Positions 54,550 to 64,000 of a DNA stretch of 64,000 nucleotides are shown piece after piece; position 1 is the first letter of the stretch; every line of letters starts with the position of its first letter. The stretch lies in NCBI RefSeq assembly GCF_005233515.1, contig NZ_QFZZ01000009.1:186001-250000 (forward strand), written 5' to 3'. Below the pieces are notes generated by a model that worked only from the letters and a program-made list of their open reading frames with translations, was not told the origin of the DNA and did not search any database. The DNA is from Pseudomonas sp. CFBP13508 (GTDB lineage: Bacteria; Pseudomonadota; Gammaproteobacteria; Pseudomonadales; Pseudomonadaceae). The translations under genes and the position numbers were made by a program.

Positions 54550-55584
54550 TTACTTAGCTTGAGCTTCAACCTGCGCTTCTACGCGACGGTTTACAGCGCG
54601 GCCAGCGTCAGTTTTGTTGTCAGCAACTGGGCGGGATTCGCCGTAGCCAACAGACTGAACGCGGGACGATTCAACACCGTACTGGTTGGTCAGAACTTGC
54701 TTAACGGCGTTTGCACGACGCTCGGACAGTTTCTGGTTGTAAGCGTCAGGACCGACGGAGTCAGTGTGACCTTCAACAGTAGTGGTGGTGGATGGGTACT
54801 GCTTCATGAAGTCAGCCAGGTTCTTGATGTCGCCGTAGCTGTTTGGCTTGACTACCGACTTGTCGAAGTCGAATTTCACGTCCAGCTCAACACGAACAAC
54901 TTCAGCAACTGCTGGGCAGCCATCAGCGTCAACGGTTACGTTGGCTGGGGTGTCCGGGCACTTGTCAACGTTGTCGCAAACGCCATCGTTGTCGCTGTCG
55001 GAGCAGACTTCAGCAGGTGCTGGAACTGGAGCAGCAGCTGGCTTGGAGCCGCCACCGAAGTTCACACCGATACCGACGCTAGGAGCCCACTCGGTGTCGC
55101 CCTGGTCGATGTTGTACTGAGCTTCAACGCCGGCACGGGCGTAGAAGTTCTCGGTGAAGTACAGCTTGGCACCGCCGCCAACGTTGGCGAAGGTGGAACG
55201 GTTACGACCGTTCGAACCGTTCTGGTCGATGCTCTGGTCAGAGAAACCGGCCGAAACGTATGGACGAATCATGTCGCCTGGGTTGTTGAAGTGGTACAGA
55301 GCGTCCAGAGCGGTGTTAGCGCCTTTGACGTTCTTGCCATCGTCGGCACGTACGTTGTGCACTTCGTCGTAGCCCAGACGCAGTTCAACGTCGTCGGTCA
55401 GGAAGTAACCGATCGAACCGCCGAACAGGTTGCCGTTGTTCTTGAAGTTACGAGCGCTGTCGAATTGTTCTTTCTTAGCGAAGCCTTCGATTTCAACTGC
55501 GCCTTGGCCTTGTGCCAGAGCGCCGAACGAAGTGGCGGCAATCAGAGAACCAATGGCCAAGCCCAAGGTGTTTTTCAGTTTCAT
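54550..55584 (-). CDS. oprF: Major outer membrane porin OprF
   Basis: 344 aa. An N-terminal signal peptide (MKLKNTLGLAIGSLIAATSF, cleaved after ALA) is followed by a beta-barrel domain (about residues 25-180), a Pro/Ala hinge, a Cys-containing segment (VDKCPDTPANVTVDADGCP) and a C-terminal OmpA peptidoglycan-binding domain with VEGHTDSVG and YNQKLSERRANAV. It anchors the outer membrane and acts as a porin. sigX, its known regulator in Pseudomonas, lies 107 bp upstream in the same direction. Confidence 0.98.
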   Translation of the reverse strand: MKLKNTLGLAIGSLIAATSFGALAQGQGAVEIEGFAKKEQFDSARNFKNNGNLFGGSIGYFLTDDVELRLGYDEVHNVRADDGKNVKGANTALDALYHFNNPGDMIRPYVSAGFSDQSIDQNGSNGRNRSTFANVGGGAKLYFTENFYARAGVEAQYNIDQGDTEWAPSVGIGVNFGGGSKPAAAPVPAPAEVCSDSDNDGVCDNVDKCPDTPANVTVDADGCPAVAEVVRVELDVKFDFDKSVVKPNSYGDIKNLADFMKQYPSTTTTVEGHTDSVGPDAYNQKLSERRANAVKQVLTNQYGVESSRVQSVGYGESRPVADNKTDAGRAVNRRVEAQVEAQAK

Positions 55585-55691
55585 CCGTTAAATCCCCATC
55601 TGGTGATTGTGAAGCAGTCCCGCAAACCGGGGGACAACTCGGCGGCAAGTCTATCAGAACTTGCCTACACGTAAGAGATATTTGCGCTGAA

Positions 55692-56282
55692 CTAAGTTTC
55701 AGCAATGCCTGCAAATTTCTCACGCAATTTATCTAGAGCGCGTTTGTAACGCATTTTTGTCGCACTCAAACCCATGTGCATGATGTCTGCGATCTCCTGA
55801 AACTCCAGCTCTGCGACAAATCGTAGCACCAGAATTTCGCGGTCAATCGGATTCACATACACCAGCCAGCGATCAAGCCCACCCTTCTCCTCCGGCTTCG
55901 GCGCCTTTTCTTCAGACGCTTCTTCAAGAGGGTCCAGACTGAGAGCGTCCATCAAGCGACGCTTACGCCGTTCCTTCCGATACTGCGTGATGCATTCGTT
56001 GTAAGTGATGCTGTAAAGCCAGGTTTTGAACTTCGATTTCCCCTCGAAGTTCTTCAGGCCGTACAGCACCTTCAGCATCACTTCCTGACAGACATCGTCT
56101 GCGTCGCGATCGTTCCCAAGATATCTCGCGCAGACGTTAAATAATGTTCGCTGGTAACGCCGCATCAACTCTTCGTAGGCGCGCGTTACGTGAAACAGCT
56201 CGGTATGCGAGCGCGCGACCAACTCCTCATCAGAGAGCTCGCGGGGGTCGTAGCGCGTGGATAGCGGTTGGGCTTTATTCAA
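55692..56282 (-). CDS. sigX: ECF sigma factor SigX
   Basis: 196 aa. Sigma region 2 (YQRTLFNVCARYLGNDRDADDVCQEV, interrupted) at about residues 43-110 and region 4 (VNPIDREILVLRFVAELEFQEIADIMHMGLSATKMRYKRAL, about 140-185) are separated by an acidic Glu-rich linker. There is no anti-sigma gene beside it; SigX activity is known to follow envelope state. It controls oprF and, in other pseudomonads, cmpX and membrane lipid genes. cmpX is 91 bp upstream. Confidence 0.97.
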   Translation of the reverse strand: MNKAQPLSTRYDPRELSDEELVARSHTELFHVTRAYEELMRRYQRTLFNVCARYLGNDRDADDVCQEVMLKVLYGLKNFEGKSKFKTWLYSITYNECITQYRKERRKRRLMDALSLDPLEEASEEKAPKPEEKGGLDRWLVYVNPIDREILVLRFVAELEFQEIADIMHMGLSATKMRYKRALDKLREKFAGIAET

Positions 56283-56372
56283 AACAAGTCGTGCCGACAG
56301 TCAGGTCAATGTCCGCCACAACCAGCCTCGGCTGGCATTTTGCGGCGGCATACATTAGCAGGGTTTGCCGGT

Positions 56373-57197
56373 TTAGCGGCTACTCACATGCTGTTCCAGC
56401 AGGATCCGATTGGAGAGAGAGACTAGCTCACCCTCATCGGTCAGCAATGTGGTTTTAACCGTGCCGATCTCTTCAATCTGGCCTTCGACCTCGCCAACAC
56501 GCACTTGTTGCCCAACCTCATACAGCTCACGCACATAGATTCCCGCAAGAATCTGACCGGCGATTTCCCGGCTTCCCAAACCCATGGCCAGCGCAACTGC
56601 CAGACCAACGGTAATCAATACGATGACAATCACATGGTTCAGCAGGTCGGTCTTGACCTCGAGCTGGCTGATCGCAACCGAGATGCTGATGATGATCACC
56701 AGCCCCTGCGCGATCCGTCCCAACCCCGAAGCGTAGTCCAGGCCTACGCCTTCTGCTGCGCCGCGAACCAGCCCGTTGGCCAGTTGCGCCAGCAGGACAC
56801 CGACCAGCAGCACCAGCGCGGCGCCGAATACTTTCGGCAGATACAACGCCAGCATGTCCAGCGTAGCTGAAACTCGCTCGAGGCCAAGGGATTCTGCCGC
56901 AGATACCAGAAAAATCAGCAGAACGAACCAGTAGACGATTTTACCGATCAGCGTCGAGATCGGCACTTGCAGCCCGGCGCGCGACATCAGCTTGGTCAGC
57001 CCGGTGCCGCCCATCAGGCGATCGAGGCCCAGTTTGGCGAGCAATTTGGAGAGCAAGGTGTCGAGCAGCTTGGCCACGACGAAACCCAACAGCAGCACAA
57101 CCAGTGCGCCGAACAGGTTCGGAATGAAATTAGCGACTTTGGTCCACAACGCAGTCATTGCAGTGACGAGGCTCTGAGTCCAGAGATCAAGTTCCAT
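56373..57197 (-). CDS. cmpX: CmpX, MscS-like small mechanosensitive channel protein
   Basis: 274 aa from MELDLWTQ; the ATG lies 3 bases after the crfX stop. Four or five membrane helices (first VANFIPNLFGALVVLLLGFVV) are followed by a short cytoplasmic beta-domain with VRVGEVEGQIEEIGTVKTTL, the pattern of the MscS-like conserved TM-helix family. CmpX is known to affect SigX activity and cell-envelope stress in pseudomonads. A TTG two codons upstream would overlap the crfX stop. Confidence 0.93.
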   Translation of the reverse strand: MELDLWTQSLVTAMTALWTKVANFIPNLFGALVVLLLGFVVAKLLDTLLSKLLAKLGLDRLMGGTGLTKLMSRAGLQVPISTLIGKIVYWFVLLIFLVSAAESLGLERVSATLDMLALYLPKVFGAALVLLVGVLLAQLANGLVRGAAEGVGLDYASGLGRIAQGLVIIISISVAISQLEVKTDLLNHVIVIVLITVGLAVALAMGLGSREIAGQILAGIYVRELYEVGQQVRVGEVEGQIEEIGTVKTTLLTDEGELVSLSNRILLEQHVSSR

Positions 57198-57199
57198 AT

Positions 57200-57448
57200 T
57201 CAATCAGCCTTATCAGCAGTGCGAGCAGTGGTTTTACGAAGACGGGAAACCGGCGAGACATGCGCCGAGCCATTGTTCAGGGCGATCATCAGCGCGGGCA
57301 GCCAGCGGCCCAGCAGGCTGAATAGATCACCGGCGCCGACCTGGCGGTTGGCGGTTTTGAGTACGCGGCCAAGGCACGCATCGTCGTCGCGGCTGGACGG
57401 CGAAGCGTTGAGCATGTCGCGCAAAGACTGTTCAAACGGATCGTGCAT
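57200..57448 (-). CDS. crfX: CrfX, small protein of the cmpX-sigX locus
   Basis: 82 aa from MHDPFEQSLRDML with GAGAGGT 4 bases upstream. It is a small, Ser/Arg-rich protein with a central segment GDLFSLLGRWLPALMIAL and no recognised domain. Genes of this type lie directly upstream of cmpX in pseudomonads and are known to be involved with SigX-related cell-envelope functions. A GTG two codons earlier is in frame. It is only 60 bp below the end of cmaX. Confidence 0.86.
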   Translation of the reverse strand: MHDPFEQSLRDMLNASPSSRDDDACLGRVLKTANRQVGAGDLFSLLGRWLPALMIALNNGSAHVSPVSRLRKTTARTADKAD

Positions 57449-57511
57449 ACGCACCTCTCGTGATGTCTGTGAAAGACGCGGGCAGATTTGCTCGGGTCAC
57501 ATGCGTCATGT

Positions 57512-58507
57512 TCACACCCAGTGCAATCGACGGAACAACCACCACTGGCCGAACGCCAGGGCGAGCACCGTCAGACAGGCAATAAGAAAACCATACGGGC
57601 TTTCGGCGAAAGGAATACCGCCGACATTTATCCCGAGCAGACCGGTGATGAAACTCATCGGCAAAAAGATGCAAGTAATGATGCCGAAGCGGTACATGGT
57701 GCGGTTCATGTGCACGCTCAAACGCCGGTCTTCGGTCTCCAGCACAAGCCCCACGCGCTCTCGGGTCAATTCGAGCTCTTCCAGATAACGGGTGAGGCTG
57801 TTGTTCAGTTCGTTCCAGTAGTCGGCGTCGTCTTCGACGAACCACGGCAGTTTTATCCGCGTCAGCTGTCCGAAAATATCCCGCTGTGGGGCGAGAAAAC
57901 GCTTCAGCCCGGCCGCTCTGCGGCGGATGTGCAAAATGGCCCCATGCTCGGGGGTATACCGTTCGTCGGCGTCGAGTTTTTCTTCTTCTTCATCGACCAC
58001 TTCCGACAGGCAAGTGACCAGATCCTGCACTTTATTGGTGAGGAACTGCGCCAGATACAGCATCAATTCCGAGGAAGTTCTCGGCCCTTTGCCCTCACCC
58101 AGCAGCGCCAGCAACTCATCCGTAGCTCGCAACGGACGCAAGCGCAGGGAAATCACTCGCTGAGCGGCGGCGAAAATCCGCACCGAGACCATATCTTCCG
58201 GCTCGGCCCCGGGGTTGAGATTGACCCCGCGCAGAAACAGCAGCAGCTCGGAGTCGGGTAATGGCAAAAGACGCGGGCGGGTATTCTCTTCCAGCAACAG
58301 ATCGCAGGTGAATTCATTGAGCCCGCTGGATTTGCGCAGCCAGGTACGGGTCTGCGGATGGCTGCGATCCCAGTGCAGCCACAGGCTTTCATGGGCCTGC
58401 AACTGCAAATCGTCGAGCTCAGTCCGGGCTATCGAACGCGCACCGCCCTTGCCGTCCAGCACCAGGGCATGCACCAGCCCCCATTGCGCGTTTTCTTCCT
58501 CGAACAT
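57512..58507 (-). CDS. cmaX: CmaX, CorA-family magnesium/zinc transporter
   Basis: 331 aa from MFEEENAQWG; AAGGG lies 6 bases upstream, which favours this ATG over the one two codons earlier. A large N-terminal cytoplasmic domain is followed by two C-terminal membrane helices, with the family motif read as GIN rather than GMN (LLGINVGG), as in ZntB-like members. The acidic segment DEEEEKLDADE is in the middle. Cation specificity is not certain. Confidence 0.92.
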   Translation of the reverse strand: MFEEENAQWGLVHALVLDGKGGARSIARTELDDLQLQAHESLWLHWDRSHPQTRTWLRKSSGLNEFTCDLLLEENTRPRLLPLPDSELLLFLRGVNLNPGAEPEDMVSVRIFAAAQRVISLRLRPLRATDELLALLGEGKGPRTSSELMLYLAQFLTNKVQDLVTCLSEVVDEEEEKLDADERYTPEHGAILHIRRRAAGLKRFLAPQRDIFGQLTRIKLPWFVEDDADYWNELNNSLTRYLEELELTRERVGLVLETEDRRLSVHMNRTMYRFGIITCIFLPMSFITGLLGINVGGIPFAESPYGFLIACLTVLALAFGQWWLFRRLHWV

Positions 58508-58528
58508 CCGCATCCCTTGTCGAAAAGC

Positions 58529-59020
58529 TTATTCAGGCATTTTCAGCGGGCTCGGCGACACGATCACGCCGTTGTTGTCCGCATAAATGTATTGGCCTGG
58601 GTGGAACGTCACGCCGGCGAAAGTCACCGGAACGTTGAGGTCGCCGATGCCGCGCTTGTCGGTTTTCATCGGGTGGCTGGCCAGCGCCTGCACGCCGAGA
58701 TCGGTCTGGGCGATGACGTCGACGTCACGGATGCAACCGTAGATCACCAACCCTTCCCAGCCGTTCTGCGCGGCCTTGGCGGCGATCATGTCGCCCAGCA
58801 GGGCGCGGCGCAGCGAACCGCCGCCATCAACCACCAACACCTTGCCCTTGCCATTGAGTTCGGCCTGCTCCTTGACCAGCGAATTGTCTTCGAAGCACTT
58901 GATGGTCACGATTTCGCCGCCGAAGGAATCCCGGCCGCCGAAATTGCTGAACATCGGTTCCAGCACCTGCACCAGCTCCGGGTAGGCGTCGCACAGGTCA
59001 GGCGTAAGGTAATGTTCCAT
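58529..59020 (-). CDS. rraA: RraA family ribonuclease E activity regulator
   Basis: 163 aa, normal length. The fold is recognised by the conserved GGRDSFGGEIVTIKCFEDN, KGKVLVVDGGGSLRRALLGDMIA and YGCIRDVD segments. RraA family proteins were once annotated as MenG methyltransferases and inhibit RNase E; some members are aldolases (HMG/CHA aldolase), so the biochemical role is not settled. It is followed by cmaX 21 bp downstream. Confidence 0.93.
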   Translation of the reverse strand: MEHYLTPDLCDAYPELVQVLEPMFSNFGGRDSFGGEIVTIKCFEDNSLVKEQAELNGKGKVLVVDGGGSLRRALLGDMIAAKAAQNGWEGLVIYGCIRDVDVIAQTDLGVQALASHPMKTDKRGIGDLNVPVTFAGVTFHPGQYIYADNNGVIVSPSPLKMPE

Positions 59021-59230
59021 CGAAAAACTCCTGTAACAAGGAAGACGATCAAGGATGCCGCATTCTGATGAGACGAGTTCCGGCGGTCGCTGTTTACCTT
59101 AGTCCATGCCATGGTCGCTGAGCGAACCTGAACCGCGGCTGAAACGTTATCGCTAAACAGTCACGAAATATGACCGGAACCGCACAATGCGTCATATCTT
59201 AGCCGCAAGCCAGGCTGAACGGAACGCCCC

Positions 59231-60220
59231 TCACACTGCAGCGGCCAGATCCGTCGTCTGCGCCAGCAATGGCGTCTGCTGATCGTTCAACCAGCGCGCC
59301 ACCAGCGGCCACACCTCAGCCTGCGCTGCTTTGCTCACCAGCATTTCGACATGGCCGAAATTATCCGAGAAGCCCTGCTCGCGCCCCAGATTGATGAACT
59401 GCTTGTGCTCGGAGCCGATCTGCTCGAACAGCTTGCGGCAGGCCCACGCCGGATCCTGATGATCGCCCGCTGCGGTCACGGCCAGCACCGGCAGCTGAAC
59501 CTCGGCAAGTCCGGCCCACCAGTCCTTGTCCTTGTCGCCGAAGCGGCCGAACAAGCCGTACCAGCGCATGCTTTCGATGGCTAGGCCGATCGGTTCGTCT
59601 TCCGGACCGCGTTTGAGGCGTGAGCCGGACAACTGCGCGAACCGCTTGAGAATAAAGCGCCCGCCCCACTCCACCGGTGGAATCTTCAGTGGCCAATAGG
59701 TACGGCTGACTTGGGTGCCGAAAAACGCCGCCGAGGCCACGGCCGGTTCGCCGAGATATTCGCCACCGAGCGCCGCCGCCAGGGTAATGCCGCCGAGCGA
59801 ATGGCCGATCCAGTGCGGGATCTGTCCACTTTGCTCACGCACGAACGCGGCAATCGCCGGCAGATCGTAACGGGCGTAGTCGGCCACGCGGTTGCGCCGA
59901 TAGTCTTCGTTGCGCTGGGACAAGCCGTGACCACGCATTTCCGGGATCCACACGTCGAAGCCCAGCCGGGTCAGATACGCGCCGAGCCCGAGGCCTTTGG
60001 GGGAAAACCAGAAGCGCCGATTGGAAAAGCTGCCGTGCAACAGAATCACCGGCACGCCGCGTGGCGCCGTGTCATCGGCCATGCCCAGGCGGGTGACGGC
60101 GATCTCCACGGACCAGTCCGGGCTGTTGCCGGGTTTCAATCGATAGACGTCTTCGCTCAGATCGCCGCGCCGCTCGGCGCTGATCAGCGCGACAGGAAAC
60201 AGGTTGCTGCTGCTTTGCAT
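59231..60220 (-). CDS. Alpha/beta hydrolase
   Basis: 329 aa from MQSSSNLFP. An alpha/beta hydrolase with the oxyanion segment LLHGSFSN, the nucleophile elbow GHSLGG (Ser near residue 155), and the conserved C-terminal His in SDNFGHVEML; an Asp in AAGDHQDP is a candidate for the third residue. It is known in this position in other pseudomonads. The substrate is not predictable. ppsA ends 98 bp upstream, so a shared transcript is possible. Confidence 0.88.
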   Translation of the reverse strand: MQSSSNLFPVALISAERRGDLSEDVYRLKPGNSPDWSVEIAVTRLGMADDTAPRGVPVILLHGSFSNRRFWFSPKGLGLGAYLTRLGFDVWIPEMRGHGLSQRNEDYRRNRVADYARYDLPAIAAFVREQSGQIPHWIGHSLGGITLAAALGGEYLGEPAVASAAFFGTQVSRTYWPLKIPPVEWGGRFILKRFAQLSGSRLKRGPEDEPIGLAIESMRWYGLFGRFGDKDKDWWAGLAEVQLPVLAVTAAGDHQDPAWACRKLFEQIGSEHKQFINLGREQGFSDNFGHVEMLVSKAAQAEVWPLVARWLNDQQTPLLAQTTDLAAAV

Positions 60221-60318
60221 AATGCTCTTGCACAAAAAAGGGCGGCATCCGCTGGAGCCCGCCCTACTTAAATCTCAAGGCCCGCTCCCACATGGGGGGC
60301 GGGCCAATTACATACTGA

Positions 60319-62688
<2,370 letters not shown>

Positions 62689-62862
62689 GGTGATCTCTCC
62701 ACTAACTGTGTTGGAAAAGCTCAGAAACCGGCGGCCCGGGGGAGCCTCGGCCGGTTGTATGGCCTGGACCTGGAAAATAAGTGAGAATGCGGGCCAATGG
62801 CGGCCGGCAAATCGCGCCTATCATATCCAAGATTCGTTACTAGCTTAAGGCCCAAGGTGCAA

Positions 62863-63681
62863 ATGAAACGATCTGCTTTCTTCATCTCCGATGGCACCGG
62901 CATTACCGCCGAAACCCTGGGTCAAAGCCTGCTGGCGCAGTTCGAAAACATTACCTTCAGCAAATTCACGCGGCCCTACATCGACAGCGTGGAAAAAGCG
63001 CGGGCCATGGTACAACAAATCAACAAAGCCGCTGAAACCGACGGCTTTCGGCCGATCATCTTCGACACCATCGTCAATCAGGACATTCGTGAGATTCTCG
63101 CAACGTCCAATGGTTTCATGATCGACATTTTCTCGACCTTCCTCGCGCCGCTCGAACAGGAGCTCACCGAGCATTCTTCCTATACCGTGGGCAAGTCCCA
63201 TTCCATCGGGCACAACTCCAATTACATGGAGCGCATCGAGGCGGTCAACTTCGCCCTCGACAACGACGACGGCGCGCGCACCCACTATTACGACAAAGCC
63301 GATCTGATACTAGTGGGCGTGTCGCGATGCGGCAAAACGCCGACGTGTCTGTACATGGCCATGCAGTTCGGTATCCGCGCAGCCAACTATCCGCTGACCG
63401 AAGACGACATGGAACGCCTGACCCTGCCGACGGCTCTGCGCGCCCATCAGCACAAGCTGTTCGGCCTGACCATCGACCCCGACCGCCTCACTGCGATCCG
63501 CAATGAGCGCAAGCCCAACAGCCGTTATTCGAGTTATGCCCAGTGCGAATTCGAAGTGCGCGAAGTGGAGAACCTGTTCCGCCGCGAAAACATTCCGCAC
63601 ATCAATTCCACGCATTTCTCCGTGGAAGAGATTTCGGCGAAGATTCTCGTGGAAAAAGGCGTTGAGCGGCGGTTCAAGTAG
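62863..63681 (+). CDS. ppsR: PEP synthetase regulatory protein (kinase/pyrophosphorylase)
   Basis: 272 aa from MKRSAFFISDGTG. The DUF299 protein inactivates PpsA by ADP-dependent phosphorylation and reactivates it by phosphate-dependent pyrophosphorolysis. The P-loop-like motif GVSRCGKTPTCLY (about residues 153-165) and the N-terminal SDGTGITAETLGQSLL are characteristic. It lies 174 bp from ppsA in the opposite direction. Confidence 0.97.
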   Translation: MKRSAFFISDGTGITAETLGQSLLAQFENITFSKFTRPYIDSVEKARAMVQQINKAAETDGFRPIIFDTIVNQDIREILATSNGFMIDIFSTFLAPLEQELTEHSSYTVGKSHSIGHNSNYMERIEAVNFALDNDDGARTHYYDKADLILVGVSRCGKTPTCLYMAMQFGIRAANYPLTEDDMERLTLPTALRAHQHKLFGLTIDPDRLTAIRNERKPNSRYSSYAQCEFEVREVENLFRRENIPHINSTHFSVEEISAKILVEKGVERRFK

Positions 63682-63705
63682 TCCGGCGTCGCCTGATCTG
63701 GCGCC

Positions 63706-63774
63706 TTCGCGAGCAGGCTCGCTCCCACAGTAGACCTGCATCGTAACGACTGTGGGAGCGAGCCTGCTCGCGAA
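63706..63774. repeat. REPIN (GTGGGAGCGAGCC family), copy 9
   Basis: Inverted arms with a spacer of about 21 bases, in the convergent gap between ppsR and prpD. Confidence 0.92.
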
Positions 63775-63792
63775 GAACGATAACGCGGTCTG

Positions 63793-64000
63793 TCAGAGCA
63801 CAAACAGATCGATGAATCGATTCACCGCTGTGGCTTCCAGCCGCGCCTGATCCTCGCACAGCGCAAATATCTCAGCGCAACGTTGGCCGGCAAACCGCGT
63901 GGCCAGGTTGGCCTTGAACTTGTCCTCCAGCAACGGAATGCCCTCGGCGCGGCGGCGGCGATGGCCGATCGGGTACTCCACCACGACGTTGTCGGTGCTG
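63793..64000 (-). CDS. prpD: 2-Methylcitrate dehydratase PrpD, C-terminal part (5' end outside window)
   Basis: About 68 C-terminal residues, cut by the right edge. The segment VVVEYPIGHRRRRAEGIPLL and the tail EATAVNRFIDLFVL match the end of PrpD, which dehydrates 2-methylcitrate in propionate breakdown. The identification rests on this tail only. Confidence 0.82.
   Translation of the reverse strand, partial: STDNVVVEYPIGHRRRRAEGIPLLEDKFKANLATRFAGQRCAEIFALCEDQARLEATAVNRFIDLFVL

Noticed and set aside
60278..60300. Possible REP fragment (CGCTCCCACATG) near the hydrolase gene start
   Set aside because: Only about 12 bases match the REP arm and no inverted partner is present.

Overview
The window is chromosomal DNA of a fluorescent pseudomonad, most likely of the Pseudomonas fluorescens group. 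The gene order (dnaX-ybaB-recR, ligA-zipA-smc-xdh, nasST-nasA-nirBD-nasC-cobA-oprF-sigX-cmpX-crfX-cmaX-rraA-ppsA-ppsR) is the familiar Pseudomonas order. Intergenic regions carry nine copies of the REP/REPIN element with the arm GTGGGAGCGAGCCTGCTCGC. The DNA is GC-rich and densely coded, and no prophage, insertion sequence, CRISPR array or tRNA was recognised.

Layout. 1-5224 (-): most of a giant (>1741 aa) repeat protein that runs off the left edge, probably a toxin or effector; this is the main accessory gene. 5390-11187 (-): acyl-CoA dehydrogenase, recR, an NADP-dependent oxidoreductase, ybaB and dnaX. 11333-16279: a solute-binding protein (+), then an SF1 helicase, a small partner protein, the 4.5S SRP RNA and a zinc metallopeptidase (all -). 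16518-24255 (-): ligA, zipA, smc and a GntR regulator. 24525-30665 (+): xdhA-xdhB-xdhC-guaD, the purine-salvage and degradation operon, followed by a second GntR regulator (-) and a divergent BenE-family transporter (+). 33386-42449: yggL, dacB, a CHASE/PAS/GGDEF diguanylate cyclase, rlmKL, rmf and pyrD. 42667-54480 (+): the complete nitrate assimilation cluster nasS-nasT / nasA-kinase / nirB-nirD-nasC-cobA. 54550-60220 (-): oprF, sigX, cmpX, crfX, cmaX, rraA and a hydrolase. 60319-63681: divergent ppsA (-) and ppsR (+). The last bases (-) hold the C-terminal end of prpD.

The most informative system is the control of nitrate assimilation. The three transcription units (nasST, nasA-kinase, nirBD-nasC-cobA) each have the same regulatory layout: a sigma-54 promoter, then two short hairpins with A-A-N-G-R-C hexaloops (the ANTAR target motif), then an intrinsic terminator whose 5' strand overlaps the second hairpin. 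This is the arrangement expected for antitermination by NasT, whose gene lies in the cluster, with NasS as the cytoplasmic nitrate/nitrite sensor that holds NasT inactive. The copy in front of nasS predicts that the sensor-antiterminator pair controls its own expression. Nitrate would enter through NasA, be reduced by NasC and then NirBD, with CobA supplying the siroheme precursor. A PP2C-phosphatase/Ser-Thr kinase fusion sits inside the nasA unit.

The other striking object is the repeat region of the giant protein: four ~200-residue super-repeats, each made of three related ~64-75-residue modules, giving 12 modules whose core looks like a helix-turn-helix. The end of the protein, and therefore any effector domain, is outside the window.
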